A stretch of DNA of 64,000 nt. Origin: Corynebacterium accolens (GTDB taxonomy: Bacteria; Actinomycetota; Actinomycetes; Mycobacteriales; Mycobacteriaceae). Location: the NCBI RefSeq assembly GCF_023520795.1, contig NZ_CP046605.1, forward strand, positions 1,533,438 to 1,597,437, given 5' to 3'. A model generated the notes under the pieces. The model did not search any database and was not told the origin of the DNA. It saw only the letters and a program-made list of their open reading frames with translations. Both the position numbers and the translations under genes were made by a program. Shown piece by piece: positions 28,348 to 38,500 of the stretch (position 1 is the stretch's first letter; the number at the start of each line of letters is the position of its first letter).

Positions 28348-29748
28348 ATGACCACAATTGATACAGCAAATACTCCGGCCGCTGAGGAACACTACGACCT
28401 CATCATCATCGGCACCGGTTCCGGCAACTCCATTGCCAACCGCGATTTTCACGATAAGAAAATTGCCATTATTGAAAAGGGCCGCTTCGGTGGCACCTGC
28501 CTGAATGTTGGCTGCATCCCCACCAAGATGTACGTCTACGCAGCCGATGTCGCCCTCGCCGCCCGCGAAGGCGAGCGCCTTGGCATTGATGCCCAGGTCA
28601 ACGACGTGGAGTGGAACTCCATTGTGGAGCGCGTCTTCCACAACCGCATTGACCAGATCGCCCAAAGCGGCGAGGACTACCGTCGCGGCGACAAGACCCC
28701 GAATATCACCGTCTACGACGAGCACGCTCGCTTCGTCGGCCCTAAGAGCATCCAGACCGGCGACCACGTCATCAGCGCCGATCAGATCGTTGTTGCTACT
28801 GGCTCCCGCCCGGTAATCCCTGAGGTCTACGCCAATTCCGGTGTGAAGTACTACACCAACGAAGACATCATGCGGATGGATCGCCAACCAGAAAGCCTGA
28901 TCATCGTCGGCGGCGGCTATATCGCTATGGAATTTGCCCACGTCTTCGATGGCCTCGGCACCAAGGTCACCGTGGTCAACCGCAGCGAGACCCTGCTGCG
29001 CCACCTCGATTCCGATATCTCCTCGCGCTTCAACGAAATTGCCCGCGAGCGTTTCGATGTGCGAATTGCTAACGGCACCAAGCTGGAAGAAACCGACAAG
29101 GGCGTAAAGCTGGAGCTCGATAATGGCGAGAGCCTCGAAGCAGACGCAATCCTGGTAGCCACCGGCCGCAAGCCGAATGGCGATCTCATGGATGTGGACA
29201 AGGCCGGCATCAAGCTGCTGGACAATGGCCGCATTTCCACCGATGCGCATGGCCTTACCGATGCAGAAGGCGTCTGGGCGCTTGGCGATGTCTCTTCGCC
29301 CTACATGCTCAAGCACGTCGCCAATGCCGAAGCCCGCACCATCCAGCACAACCTGCTCCACCCGGAGGATCTGCAGGAGCTTCCGCACGACAACGTTCCT
29401 GCCGCCATCTTCACCCACCCGCAGATTGCATCTGTGGGCTTGAAGGAAGAAGAAGCGCGGGAGCAGGGCTTCGATATCACCGTGAAGATTCAAAACTTCG
29501 GCGACGTGGCCTACGGCTGGGCCATGGAAGATACCACCGGTATTTGCAAGCTGATTGCGGACCGCAAGACGGGCCAGCTCTTGGGCGCCCACCTAATGGG
29601 CCCGCAGGCCTCCACCCTGATCCAGCAGCTGATTACCGTAATGGCCTACGAGATCGACCTGCGCGACTTTGCCCGCAAGCAGTACTGGATCCACCCAGCC
29701 CTGCCAGAGGTCGTAGAAAACGCCCTCTTGGGCCTCGAGTGGGACTAA
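28348..29748 (+). CDS. mtr: Mycothione reductase
   Basis: Mtr reduces mycothiol disulfide with NADPH and so keeps the main low-molecular-weight thiol of actinobacteria reduced. The 466-residue flavoprotein has the FAD-binding IIIGTGSGNSIA, the redox-active pair Cys51 and Cys56 in GGTCLNVGCIPTK, an NADPH-binding GGGYIAMEFAHVF, and the C-terminal catalytic histidine in HPALPEVVENAL. Glutathione reductase has the same plan, but the genus and the glutathione-independent context favour mycothione. It is followed by a shared terminator with map. Confidence 0.95.
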   Translation: MTTIDTANTPAAEEHYDLIIIGTGSGNSIANRDFHDKKIAIIEKGRFGGTCLNVGCIPTKMYVYAADVALAAREGERLGIDAQVNDVEWNSIVERVFHNRIDQIAQSGEDYRRGDKTPNITVYDEHARFVGPKSIQTGDHVISADQIVVATGSRPVIPEVYANSGVKYYTNEDIMRMDRQPESLIIVGGGYIAMEFAHVFDGLGTKVTVVNRSETLLRHLDSDISSRFNEIARERFDVRIANGTKLEETDKGVKLELDNGESLEADAILVATGRKPNGDLMDVDKAGIKLLDNGRISTDAHGLTDAEGVWALGDVSSPYMLKHVANAEARTIQHNLLHPEDLQELPHDNVPAAIFTHPQIASVGLKEEEAREQGFDITVKIQNFGDVAYGWAMEDTTGICKLIADRKTGQLLGAHLMGPQASTLIQQLITVMAYEIDLRDFARKQYWIHPALPEVVENALLGLEWD

Positions 29749-29774
29749 GGCACCGTAGCTAAGGCTCCATAGCA

Positions 29775-29833
29775 AAAGCCGCCTCCCTGGCCACGCGCTA
29801 AGATTCATGCGCGGCGGTTAAGGAGGCGGCTTT
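29775..29833. terminator. Bidirectional branched terminator between mtr and map
   Basis: AAAGCCGCCTCC pairs perfectly with GGAGGCGGCTTT. The 35-base loop contains a second stem CGCGC/GCGCG. It lies between convergent genes and leaves a T-tail on both strands. Confidence 0.75.
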
Positions 29834-29868
29834 CGCCGTGTCTAGGCCTTGAAGAAAGGCCCTAGCGA

Positions 29869-30738
29869 TTAATCCTCATCTGGGATGGTCAGGATTTCAT
29901 TGCCATCATCGGTGATGACCAAGGTGTGCTCGAACTGAGCGGTGAACTTGCCATCACGGTTTTGCACGGTCCAGTCATCGTCCCAAATATCGTAATCCAG
30001 CGAACCAAGATTGATCATCGGCTCCACCGTCAAGGTCATGCCTGGTTCCAGGATATCGCGGTACGTGGTGGAATCGTGGTGCAAGACCACCAGCCCATTG
30101 TGGAAGGTGGGTCCTACACCGTGGCCGGTGAAATCGCGCACGACGTTGTAACCAAAACGCTTGGCATAAGACTCGATGACGCGGCCGATAACGTTGATCT
30201 CGCGGCCAGGCTTTGCGGCCTTAATGCCGCGCATCGTGGCTTCTTTGGTGCGCTCTACTAAAAGGCGGTGCTCCTCTGATACGTCACCTGCCAAGAAGGT
30301 GGCGTTATTATCGCCGTGCACGCCGTTTTTATAAGCGGTGACATCGATATTGACGATGTCGCCTTCTTCAATCACGGTGGTATCCGGAATGCCGTGGCAG
30401 ACAATTTCATTCAGCGAAACACAGCTGCCCTTGGGAAATCCCCGGTATCCCAAGGTAGATGGGTACGCACCGTGGTCACACATATACTCGTGCGCCACGC
30501 GGTCGACCTCATCCGTCGTCACGCCAGGCTTTACGGCCTTGCCGGCTTCCTTCAGCGCGTTGGCCGCGATCTTGCAGGCCTCCCGCATCTTCTCAATCAC
30601 TTCGGGGGACTGCACAAAAGGCTCACCGATGGCCTCTTGTACCTCGTCTTTCCACACATATTCCGGGCGTTCGATATCTTCTGGCACCGGCCGGATGGGG
30701 GTTGGTTTACCTGGCTTCAATTTTCCACGAGTACTCAT
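29869..30738 (-). CDS. map: Methionine aminopeptidase type I
   Basis: Map removes the initiator methionine from nascent proteins. The 289-residue protein has an extra N-terminal segment of about 40 residues rich in Pro and charged residues. This carries a PxxP-like stretch, as in mycobacterial MapB. The metal-binding core follows: [19 protein letters not shown], a GDNNATF region, GHGVGPTFH and late glutamates in TVEPM and QFEHT. An in-frame ATG at 30738 begins [10 protein letters not shown]. The order map then PBP-lipoprotein then ispG matches mycobacteria. Confidence 0.96.
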   Translation of the reverse strand: MSTRGKLKPGKPTPIRPVPEDIERPEYVWKDEVQEAIGEPFVQSPEVIEKMREACKIAANALKEAGKAVKPGVTTDEVDRVAHEYMCDHGAYPSTLGYRGFPKGSCVSLNEIVCHGIPDTTVIEEGDIVNIDVTAYKNGVHGDNNATFLAGDVSEEHRLLVERTKEATMRGIKAAKPGREINVIGRVIESYAKRFGYNVVRDFTGHGVGPTFHNGLVVLHHDSTTYRDILEPGMTLTVEPMINLGSLDYDIWDDDWTVQNRDGKFTAQFEHTLVITDDGNEILTIPDED

Positions 30739-30803
30739 AATTGCCCATGGTAGTCCTCATACCGGCTCACGCAGTATCGGGGTGGCCAGTCAGTGTCCGC
30801 TGC

Positions 30804-32654
30804 TTACTCGACCTTGGGGGCCGGGCCATCATTGGGGCGCGAGCGGTAATCATCCAGCTTCCGCAGGAAGTTATCGGTAATAGCTACCGAGGATTCGGAG
30901 CCGCCGCCCAATACGATGAGCGTGGCAAAGGCGATATCGTCTTCTTCCCGGTAGCCGGTAAACCACGCGTGCGAGCCTTCATTGATCTCGGCCTCACCGG
31001 TCTTGCCGTAAATCGTTCCGCCCGCCTGCATCCCGCGGGCGGTACCGCTGGTGACCACCTGGCGCATCATGCCGCGCACGTTATTCAGCACGTGGTCTGG
31101 GATCGGCGCCGACTTATTCGAGGCCTTGGTCTTGCGGCCCTCAATAAGGGTGGGCGTTGGAGTCTTTCCCGCCGCCACAGAGGCCGAAACCATAGCCATG
31201 CCGAACGGGCTGGCAAGGTCGTAGCCCTGGCCGTAGCCGGCCTCGGTGCGCTCCAAAACTTCCTTGCCCTCAGGAATCGAGCCGGTCGTGGTGGTCAGCC
31301 CAGGGATTTCATAATCCACCCCGAAGCCAAACTTTTTGCCGGTTTCCTTCAATTCACCGGGTGCCAGCTTGGTGGAAATATCGGCGAAGGTGGTGTTGCA
31401 CGATTGGGCGAAGGCCTGGCTTAGCGGCACATTGCCGAGCGAAAACGCGTTGTAGTTGGTCACCACGCGGCCATAAATATCCATCGTGCCAGGGCACGGA
31501 ACGATGGTATCCGTGGTCAGGTTTTGTTTTTCTACACCCGCAGCGGCGGTAAGGATCTTAAAAACCGAGCCGGGTGGGTATTGGCCTTGCAAGGCGACGT
31601 CGCCGTCCTCGTCCGCCTTTTCGGTCTGCGCTACGGCCAGGATATCACCGTTGGAAGGCCGGATGGCAACCAGCATGGCCTGGGCGTCCGAGCGCTGATT
31701 CACCGCTTCTTGGGCCGCGCGTTGGACGTCATAATCCAAGCCAACCTTGATGGAGGGGGCGGCCTCGGGCGCATGCTTTTCGACATCGGAAAGCGCCGCA
31801 CCATTCTCATTGACGACGGCGATGGACCAGCCGGTCTCGCCGTCGAGCTCGTCATTGACGGCCGAGCGCACGCGCGATAAGAGATCGGGCGCAAGACCAC
31901 GGTCCCGGGTCACCAGCGCGGGCTCTTCATTAATACGGACGCCGTCCATCCCCTCCAGCTTGGCGCGGATGACGGACTCCTGCTCTTCTGTATAAAGCCC
32001 CACCGAATAGGCAGACTCTGCCTTCTCCAACTTTTCGGCGAGCCCCTTGGCGTCTACCTCCGCGATCGAGTCGTCCTCGCGGTGCGCCGCAGCCAGGGCG
32101 CTGCTGACCTTGGAGGCCGTGGGGCGGACATCGGAAAGCGAGCTCGTATCCACGATGACGCGGTAATTCAGCCCGGGGCTCATCAGCTCCACCCCGTTGG
32201 AGGAAACGACGCTGGCGCGCGTGGCTTCCAAGGCGCGCAGCTCCAAATGCTGGTGCGCGCCCAGGTCCGGGTGAATAATGCTGGGCTTCCACCGCACCGT
32301 CCACTCGTCTTCGGCCTTGGTCAAGGTCATCTGCGTGGTATAGCTCAAGCTGCGATCCTTGGGCAAATCCCAGGTGACCTTATAATCCGCCGTGGCCACG
32401 GTTTCGTCCTGTTTTACCCCCTCGAGCTCAATATCGAGGCCCTCTGCCTGCAAGCCCGAGTACGTAGCATCGAGGGCCTGCGTGGCGTCATCGGGGGAAT
32501 CCGTAAGCTCCGCCAAGCCCTCGTTATTTCGGCTCTCCATGCCTTCAATGAACTCTTCTGCCACCGGCTCGGCGGAGACGGGCTTTGGGGTGCAAGCAAC
32601 CACACTAGTTGCGCTAAGCGAGACCGTAGCAACCAGTGCGAATAACTTCTTCAT
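30804..32654 (-). CDS. Penicillin-binding lipoprotein (class B transpeptidase, MecA_N domain)
   Basis: This cell-envelope transpeptidase cross-links peptidoglycan outside the membrane. The 616-residue product has a lipoprotein signal ending in SVVAC (lipobox), an NTF2-like MecA_N domain (about residues 30-150) and a dimerisation domain. A transpeptidase domain completes it, with SxxK in PPGSVFK near residue 360, SCN near 419 and KTG near 550. All active-site motifs are intact. M. tuberculosis has an orthologous lipoprotein PBP (Rv2864c) in the same place. I chose the ATG at 32652-32654 because the signal peptide begins there; an in-frame ATG lies 12 bases upstream. Confidence 0.92.
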   Translation of the reverse strand: MKKLFALVATVSLSATSVVACTPKPVSAEPVAEEFIEGMESRNNEGLAELTDSPDDATQALDATYSGLQAEGLDIELEGVKQDETVATADYKVTWDLPKDRSLSYTTQMTLTKAEDEWTVRWKPSIIHPDLGAHQHLELRALEATRASVVSSNGVELMSPGLNYRVIVDTSSLSDVRPTASKVSSALAAAHREDDSIAEVDAKGLAEKLEKAESAYSVGLYTEEQESVIRAKLEGMDGVRINEEPALVTRDRGLAPDLLSRVRSAVNDELDGETGWSIAVVNENGAALSDVEKHAPEAAPSIKVGLDYDVQRAAQEAVNQRSDAQAMLVAIRPSNGDILAVAQTEKADEDGDVALQGQYPPGSVFKILTAAAGVEKQNLTTDTIVPCPGTMDIYGRVVTNYNAFSLGNVPLSQAFAQSCNTTFADISTKLAPGELKETGKKFGFGVDYEIPGLTTTTGSIPEGKEVLERTEAGYGQGYDLASPFGMAMVSASVAAGKTPTPTLIEGRKTKASNKSAPIPDHVLNNVRGMMRQVVTSGTARGMQAGGTIYGKTGEAEINEGSHAWFTGYREEDDIAFATLIVLGGGSESSVAITDNFLRKLDDYRSRPNDGPAPKVE

Positions 32655-32747
32655 GCCTTGGCACATTAGCAGCGCACGCAGCAAAAAGGACTGCCCCACA
32701 CCGAGGTGCAGGGCAGTCTATTAATAATTTGCGTAGAGGCGCGCAGC

Positions 32748-33911
32748 TTACTGCGTCACGCGGACATCGGCCTTAGCGCCGTCCACGGCTTCGAGGCCTT
32801 CCTCATCCGCAATGCGCATTGCCTCTTCAATGAGGGTTTCCACGATCTTGTCCTCCGGCACGGTGCGCACCACTTCGCCCTTGACGAAGATCTGGCCCTT
32901 GCCGTTACCGGATGCCACGCCCAAGTCTGCGTCGCGGGCCTCGCCCGGCCCGTTGACGACGCAGCCCATGACGGCAACGCGGATGGGAAATTCCATGCCC
33001 TCGAGGCCTGCGGTAACTTCTTCCGCCAGCTTGTACACGTCCACCTGCGCGCGGCCACACGACGGGCAGGAGACGATTTCCAGCTTGCGCGGGCGCAAGT
33101 TGAAGGACTGCAGAATCTGGTCTCCCACCTTGACCTCTTCTTCCGGCGGGGCGGAGAGCGAAACGCGAATCGTATCGCCGATGCCTTCTGCCAAAAGGGC
33201 GCCAAAGGCGACGGAGGACTTAATGGTGCCCATGAACTTCGGGCCGGCTTCCGTCACGCCCAAGTGCAGCGGGTAATCAGTCTGCGCGGCCAGCTGGCGG
33301 TAGGCCTCCACCATCAGCACGGGGTCAGAGTGCTTGACGGAAATGGCGATATCGCCAAAGCCGTGCTCCTCAAACAGGCTAGCTTCCCACATAGCGGACT
33401 CAACGAGTGCCTCTGGGGTGGCCTTGCCGTACTTTTCCAGCAAGCGCTTATCCAGCGAACCGCCGTTAACGCCGATGCGGATGGGGATCCCCGCATCACC
33501 CGCGGCCTTGGCTACTTCCTTAACGCGCCCATCGAACTCACGGATATTGCCTGGGTTGACGCGAATCGCCGCGCATCCAGCATCGATGGCTTGAAAGATG
33601 TACTTGGGCTGGAAGTGGATATCCGCGATGACCGGGATCGGGGACTTCTTGGCGATGGTCGGCAGAGCCTCCGCATCCACCGGCTTAGGGCAGGCCACGC
33701 GCACGATATCGCAGCCAGAGGCAGTAAGCTGTGCGATTTGCTGCAGGGTGCCGTTGATGTCATGGGTCTTGGTATTGGTCATCGACTGCACCGAAATTGG
33801 GTAGTCAGAACCAACGCCCACCGGGCCTACGTGCAATTGCCGCGTCTTCCGGCGCGGGTGCAATACTGGCGGAGGCCCGTCAGGAATTCCTAGACCGATA
33901 GGACTAGACAT
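32748..33911 (-). CDS. ispG: (E)-4-hydroxy-3-methylbut-2-enyl-diphosphate synthase
   Basis: IspG is a [4Fe-4S] enzyme of the MEP isoprenoid pathway that converts methylerythritol cyclodiphosphate to HMBPP. The 387-residue protein shows the TIM-barrel N-terminal domain ([13 protein letters not shown]) and the cluster cysteines CPSC near residue 282 and [10 protein letters not shown] near 313. RBS AAGGAG lies 6 bases before the ATG. dxr, which catalyses an earlier MEP step, lies two genes upstream with rseP between them. A 177-base gap with a palindrome separates ispG from rseP, so ispG has its own promoter. Confidence 0.97.
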   Translation of the reverse strand: MSSPIGLGIPDGPPPVLHPRRKTRQLHVGPVGVGSDYPISVQSMTNTKTHDINGTLQQIAQLTASGCDIVRVACPKPVDAEALPTIAKKSPIPVIADIHFQPKYIFQAIDAGCAAIRVNPGNIREFDGRVKEVAKAAGDAGIPIRIGVNGGSLDKRLLEKYGKATPEALVESAMWEASLFEEHGFGDIAISVKHSDPVLMVEAYRQLAAQTDYPLHLGVTEAGPKFMGTIKSSVAFGALLAEGIGDTIRVSLSAPPEEEVKVGDQILQSFNLRPRKLEIVSCPSCGRAQVDVYKLAEEVTAGLEGMEFPIRVAVMGCVVNGPGEARDADLGVASGNGKGQIFVKGEVVRTVPEDKIVETLIEEAMRIADEEGLEAVDGAKADVRVTQ

Positions 33912-33951
33912 GAATGCTCCTTATTTCTAGCTCGTGGCTCGTTGCTAAACG

Positions 33952-33965
33952 TTATTGCACAATAA
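33952..33965. promoter_or_regulatory. Palindrome in the ispG promoter region
   Basis: TTATTG-CA-CAATAA has perfect six-base arms and lies about 40 bases before the ispG start in AT-rich sequence that probably holds its promoter. A repressor at this site would block transcription. Confidence 0.4.
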
Positions 33966-34088
33966 GTGTTGAACGTCCCCACTCTAGCACTAGATGGTTA
34001 AGCGCTAAAGTTCCCGCTCGCGCTGCAAATGTGCACTATACGTTGAGCTCTCCACCCACTCCCCGCGGCGGGCACGGGAAGGGCAAAC

Positions 34089-35297
34089 CTAGCCAAATAG
34101 CCTGATCGGGTTAACCACATCCGCGATGATGATAACGACGCCAAGCCCCATGAGCAGGGCCGCCATCACATAGGTGATGGGCATTAGCCTGGTGTAATCT
34201 GCAGGACCCAGCGGCTGCTTGCCCATCAGCTTGCGGATGCCATCGCGGATCTTCTCATACAAGATGACCGCGATATGGCCGCCGTCAAAGGGCGGCAGCG
34301 GAATGAGGTTAAACAGGGCGAGGAAGAAGTTCAGCGTCGCCAGCATCATGAAGAACGATGCCCACAGGGAGCGCTCCACGAGTTCGCCACCAACCCGCGA
34401 TGCACCGACGACAGACATCGGCCCATTGACATCCCGCTCGTGGCCAAAGATGGAGGCCACCACTCCCGGTACCTTAGCGGGGAATTGTTTGATTCCTTCC
34501 ACCGTGGCCTCGAGCGAATACGTGGTGAAATGCCACGTTGCAGGCAACGCTTCCGTTGCTGAATGCTTCTCGACGATGTCGAGGACCTCATTGCTCAGCC
34601 CGATCGAACCGGCATCGACCAATTCGCCCTGTTGATTCAGGCGCTTGACCGTTTCTAGTTCGATGGAGAAGTCTTTTTCCTCACCGCCGCGCTCTACGGT
34701 AAGCGTCACGGTCTCGCCAGGGCGCTGCATGACCTCATCGCGCAATTGCGTAAAGGAATCTAGGTGCTCGCCATCGAGCGCGAGAATGATATCGCCCTCC
34801 TGGACACCGGCCTTACCAGCGGGCCCGTTCCCGGTGCACGATTCCAGCTCCTGGTTTTCTTTTTGGTCAGCGGTGCAGGTTACCTCCCCCACCCGCGGGC
34901 GCACATCGGCATCTGGGTTGGGAAGTCCCGCAGTCATCGCCACAAAATACAAGATGACAAAGCCGAGGATCAGGTTGACGCCAATACCGCCTACAAGGAC
35001 GATGATGCGCTGCCACCATGGCTTTTTATACATTGCATAGGGCTTTTCTTCCTCCGTAAGGAATTCATCCTGCGCGGTCATCCCGGCGATATCGCAAAAC
35101 CCACCCACCGGGAAGGCGGCAAGGCCGTATTCGGTATGCCCTTTGCGGAAGGAGAAAACACGCGGGCCAAAGCCAATGAAATACCGGCGCACCCGCATGC
35201 CAAAGGCGCGGGCAGTAAACATATGCCCCGCCTCATGGAGTGCCACGGTCAGCCCGATGCCAAGGGCGAAAAACACTATGCCCAGCAAATTTGCCAT
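34089..35297 (-). CDS. rseP: Site-2 intramembrane zinc metalloprotease (RseP/Rip1-like)
   Basis: This enzyme cleaves membrane-embedded anti-sigma factors and other type II membrane proteins. The 402-residue protein has the zinc motif HEAGH (residues 21-25) in the first membrane segment. A periplasmic-side PDZ domain (about residues 130-215) includes GVQEGDIILALDGE. The third metal ligand is in LPPFDGGH near residue 342. Four transmembrane helices are predicted. Mycobacterial Rip1 controls several sigma factors and is also encoded between dxr and ispG. Its substrates in this organism are unknown. Confidence 0.96.
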   Translation of the reverse strand: MANLLGIVFFALGIGLTVALHEAGHMFTARAFGMRVRRYFIGFGPRVFSFRKGHTEYGLAAFPVGGFCDIAGMTAQDEFLTEEEKPYAMYKKPWWQRIIVLVGGIGVNLILGFVILYFVAMTAGLPNPDADVRPRVGEVTCTADQKENQELESCTGNGPAGKAGVQEGDIILALDGEHLDSFTQLRDEVMQRPGETVTLTVERGGEEKDFSIELETVKRLNQQGELVDAGSIGLSNEVLDIVEKHSATEALPATWHFTTYSLEATVEGIKQFPAKVPGVVASIFGHERDVNGPMSVVGASRVGGELVERSLWASFFMMLATLNFFLALFNLIPLPPFDGGHIAVILYEKIRDGIRKLMGKQPLGPADYTRLMPITYVMAALLMGLGVVIIIADVVNPIRLFG

Positions 35298-35310
35298 TAA
35301 AGAAAGCTTT

Positions 35311-36471
35311 CTAGTCAGCTAAACGGTCAATGCGCGCATTCGCGCGCCTGCGAGCCTCGCCTTCTACGGCGAGGATTTCATCGAGGGTAGAGACTACACC
35401 AGCAAACTGGGAAGACTCCCCGAGGATCTCGCCTACAACATCAACAATCTCTGGGAAGTGGATGCGACCAGACAAGAAGGCCGCCGCGGCCTCTTCATTG
35501 GCAGCGTTATAAATCACGCCAGTGCCCTGCGCCGCGGCCTCGCGGGCGAGGGATACGGCGGGAAAAGAGACATCATCAAGCGGCTCAAAATTCCACGTAT
35601 GCGCTTGGGAAAAATCAAGTGCCGGCTGCGCGCCTGGCACACGCTGGGGCCAATTCAGCGCCAGGGAGATGGGCAGCTTCATCGACGGCGGCGAGGCCTG
35701 GGCGATGGTGCAGCCATCTTTAAAGGTGGCCATCGAGTGAATGACCGACTGCGGGTGAACCGTGACATCGATGCGCTCTGGCTCAATATCAAAAAGCAGC
35801 GTCGCCTCAATGAGCTCGAGCCCCTTATTGATCAAGGTGGCGGAATTCAGCGTATTCATCTGCCCCATGGACCACGTGGGGTGCTGCGCGGCTTGCTGCG
35901 GGGTAACGTCCCACATCTGCTCACGCGTTTGGCCGCGGAAGGGACCGCCCGAGGCCGTGAGAACGAGCTTGGCCAGCTCGCCCTCTTCGCCCGCGCGCAG
36001 GCATTGCGCCATCGCAGAGTGCTCCGAATCCACGGGGATGATCTGGCCTGTCCGCGCGGATTTCGTGACCAGCGTGCCGCCAGCAACCAAGGACTCCTTA
36101 TTCGCTAGCGCAAGGTACTCGCCCATGTCCAGCGTGGCTAAAGTGGCCTTAAGCCCGAGGGATCCCACTAGGGCATTGAGCACGGTATCGGCGGGAACCG
36201 AGCGCACCAGCTCTTCTGCAGCACCATCACCAGAAAGTACCGTGCCGCCTAAAGCCGCAGAAACCTCCGCAGCCGCGGCAGGCTGGGCAACGGCAATGTG
36301 GTCAAACGAAAGGTGGAAGCTTCGGGCCTGCTCAATGATCTGCTGCGGGTTAGAGCCGCCCGCGGCAATGCCCACGACCTCGAATTTATCGGGGTTATCC
36401 GCAATTACTTCTAATGCTTGCGTGCCAATAGAGCCGGTGGAGCCAAGGATAAGGATTCGCTGAGTAGTCAC
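35311..36471 (-). CDS. dxr: 1-deoxy-D-xylulose-5-phosphate reductoisomerase
   Basis: Dxr makes methylerythritol phosphate from deoxyxylulose phosphate with NADPH and a divalent metal. The 386-residue protein has the nucleotide-binding [13 protein letters not shown] at the N-terminus. The family active-site blocks [22 protein letters not shown] and [11 protein letters not shown] are in order. The GTG at 36469-36471 is 6 bases after TAGGGT, which suggests a leaderless message. rseP follows after 13 bases on the same strand. It is divergent from the DUF2631 gene. Confidence 0.97.
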   Translation of the reverse strand: MTTQRILILGSTGSIGTQALEVIADNPDKFEVVGIAAGGSNPQQIIEQARSFHLSFDHIAVAQPAAAAEVSAALGGTVLSGDGAAEELVRSVPADTVLNALVGSLGLKATLATLDMGEYLALANKESLVAGGTLVTKSARTGQIIPVDSEHSAMAQCLRAGEEGELAKLVLTASGGPFRGQTREQMWDVTPQQAAQHPTWSMGQMNTLNSATLINKGLELIEATLLFDIEPERIDVTVHPQSVIHSMATFKDGCTIAQASPPSMKLPISLALNWPQRVPGAQPALDFSQAHTWNFEPLDDVSFPAVSLAREAAAQGTGVIYNAANEEAAAAFLSGRIHFPEIVDVVGEILGESSQFAGVVSTLDEILAVEGEARRRANARIDRLAD

Positions 36472-36483
36472 CCCTCTACCCTA
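36472..36483 (-). promoter_or_regulatory. -10-like element of dxr
   Basis: TAGGGT on the minus strand (36478-36483) lies 6 bases before the GTG start, consistent with a leaderless dxr-rseP transcript. Confidence 0.35.
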
Positions 36484-36641
36484 GCGGTCATTTACCGCGC
36501 CCTGCTATGGGGTGGAACCGGTCAAGCAGGCGGGGGTGTTTAATCGCCTTTACAGCCACGATGTTTTAAAATAGGTGTCAGTCAAATGGCATTGGTGTGC
36601 CCCCTCGATTAATGGACACACGCGATAGCGAAGGAGAGCAA

Positions 36642-37100
36642 GTGTCTTCCCACAAGCCGGTACCGCAGGTTTATGACGGTGTTTCTACCGAAGATGTTCC
36701 ATCCGCAGGCTTCGGTTGGTCCCGCATCAGCCGCTCTGGTGTGCAAATCGCGGGTTGGATCTCCGTGATCTTCATGATTGGTTTCAACTTTGGTAACCAC
36801 AAGGGCCACGTGGAGACCGTCTGGCTCGTCGCCCTGACCGTCCTGTTGGTTGTGGGCCTGCTCATCTTCACCTTCGAGCCGAAGCTCAACCAGGTGCGCA
36901 CCATCACCTCTAATAACAAGCCGGCCGACCACCTGGAGCGCGACTGGATTTATGACCAGAAGACCGTTTCTGGCGCCTACACCGAGTTGACCGACTCCCA
37001 GCTGCGCGCGTTGAATATCGAGCCTTCCCGCGTAGCCCACCTGCGCGTTGACTCCGCGTCCGACGCTGCCGAGGTAAGCTCCGGCAAGCACGCGCTGTAA
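36642..37100 (+). CDS. DUF2631 membrane protein
   Basis: The 152-residue protein has two hydrophobic helices (about residues 34-50 and 60-80) and a C-terminal soluble segment of about 70 residues. Actinobacteria encode a DUF2631 protein next to dxr; its function is unknown. I chose the GTG at 36642 because AAGGAG lies 6 bases upstream and the reading frame before it is not conserved-looking. An in-frame ATG at 36612 remains possible. A strong terminator follows. Confidence 0.75.
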   Translation: MSSHKPVPQVYDGVSTEDVPSAGFGWSRISRSGVQIAGWISVIFMIGFNFGNHKGHVETVWLVALTVLLVVGLLIFTFEPKLNQVRTITSNNKPADHLERDWIYDQKTVSGAYTELTDSQLRALNIEPSRVAHLRVDSASDAAEVSSGKHAL

Positions 37101-37113
37101 TCCTAGCTACGGA

Positions 37114-37153
37114 AAACCGCCGAGCCTCCTTATTGCGAGGGGCTCGGCGGTTT
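37114..37153 (+). terminator. Terminator of the DUF2631 gene
   Basis: AAACCGCCGAGCC pairs with GGCTCGGCGGTTT (13 base pairs) around a 14-base loop just after the stop codon. The arms end in A and T tails, so it may also act on the other strand. Confidence 0.8.
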
Positions 37154-37231
37154 CGTGGTTTTACTGGGTGCATAACTGTACTGCGTTTGGCTGGGCCGCG
37201 TGTGTAAACGCGGCATGCACCAACGAGAAAA

Positions 37232-37265
37232 CCACCTAAGCACTTATTCAAAAATGCTTAGGTGG
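37232..37265 (-). terminator. Terminator of rlmN
   Basis: CCACCTAAGCA pairs with TGCTTAGGTGG over 11 bases with a 12-base loop. On the minus strand TTTTCTC follows, 19 bases past the rlmN stop codon. Confidence 0.8.
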
Positions 37266-37283
37266 CTGTGCGGCAGCGGACTC

Positions 37284-38396
37284 TTAGGCCGACATGTCTT
37301 CTCGTTCATCGGCGGCAAGCTGGCCACAGGCTGCCGCGATTTCATCGCCCTTGGTATCGCGCACGGTGCACGGCACTCCCTGTGCCTGGACGCGGCGCAC
37401 GAATTCATTAAGCCGCGCCTTGGGGGCTGCATCCCATTCCGAGCCCGGCGTCGGGTTGAGCGGGATCACGTTGACGTGCACCTTGGAGCCGAGCTTCTGG
37501 TGCAACTTGCGGCCCAGCATATCGGCACGGAAATCTTGGTCATTCTTATCCCGAATAAGGGCGTACTCGATAGACACGCGGCGGGCGGATTTATCGGCGT
37601 AGTATCGTGCTGCGTCGAGGACCTCATCGACGGACCAGCGGTTATTTACCGGAACCAGGCTATCGCGCAGCTCATCATCCGGGGTGTGCAGCGAAACCGC
37701 AAGTGTGCAGGCAAGGTCTTCGTCCGCGAGCTTGCGGATGGCAGGTGCCAAGCCCACGGTGGATACGGTCACATTGCGCTGTGAGAGCCCAAAGCCCGTT
37801 CCATCCTGACCGGTAATCTGGCGCACCGCCTGGACCACGCGCTTGTAGTTTGCCAGCGGCTCGCCCATGCCCATGAAGACCACATTGGACAAGCGTCCGC
37901 CTTCGGCCGCCATCGCCGCGGCTGCGTGGCGGAACTGCTCGACGATTTCGCCGGTAGAAAGGTTGCGGTCTAGTCCGCCCTGGCCGGTAGCACAGAACGG
38001 GCAGGCCATTCCGCAGCCGGCCTGGGAAGAAATGCACAAGGTAGCGCGGCCGGGATAGCGCATCAGTACGGACTCCAATAAGGTGCCGTCGTGCAAGCGC
38101 CACAAGGACTTGGTGGTTTCCCCATCGTCGGTAGAAGTCGTACGAATAGGCTTCATAAGCTCAGGGAAGAAGGCCTCCTTGACCTCCTCGCGCTTGCCGG
38201 CGGGGATATCTGTCATCTCTTCGACGTCGTCGGTGAGATGCTCGTAGTAGTGCTTGGCAATTTGCTTAGCACGGAATTTAGGTAGGCCAATTTCTGCGAG
38301 CTTATCGATGCGCTCGCTTTCAGAGAGATCCGCAAAGTGCTTGGGCGGCAGACCGCGCCGCGGCGCGGAGAAGTTAAGTTTTACTGGTTGAGCCAT
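37284..38396 (-). CDS. rlmN: 23S rRNA (adenine2503-C2)-methyltransferase, radical SAM
   Basis: RlmN methylates A2503 of 23S rRNA and A37 of some tRNAs by radical SAM chemistry. From the ATG at 38394-38396 the protein is 370 residues. The cluster-binding CGMACPFC is near residue 130. The family blocks [25 protein letters not shown] and NPTPGSEW are also present. The resolving cysteine is probably in AACGQL near the C-terminus. An ATG 12 bases upstream is an equally open start with no better binding site. The gene is divergent from the LapA-domain gene. Confidence 0.95.
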   Translation of the reverse strand: MAQPVKLNFSAPRRGLPPKHFADLSESERIDKLAEIGLPKFRAKQIAKHYYEHLTDDVEEMTDIPAGKREEVKEAFFPELMKPIRTTSTDDGETTKSLWRLHDGTLLESVLMRYPGRATLCISSQAGCGMACPFCATGQGGLDRNLSTGEIVEQFRHAAAAMAAEGGRLSNVVFMGMGEPLANYKRVVQAVRQITGQDGTGFGLSQRNVTVSTVGLAPAIRKLADEDLACTLAVSLHTPDDELRDSLVPVNNRWSVDEVLDAARYYADKSARRVSIEYALIRDKNDQDFRADMLGRKLHQKLGSKVHVNVIPLNPTPGSEWDAAPKARLNEFVRRVQAQGVPCTVRDTKGDEIAAACGQLAADEREDMSA

Positions 38397-38500
38397 AATA
38401 ACGCCCATCTTTCCACGGTTTACCGGTACTTTTCCAATTGGGAAGGCCTCAATTTATAGCCAAGTGGCATTTTGGAAGGGTTTACAGAAATAATGGACAT

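Noticed and set aside
28183-29592. A 469-codon frame on the minus strand opposite mtr
   Set aside because: The mtr gene has all flavoprotein motifs. The opposite frame is a by-product of codon bias and starts inside no plausible context.
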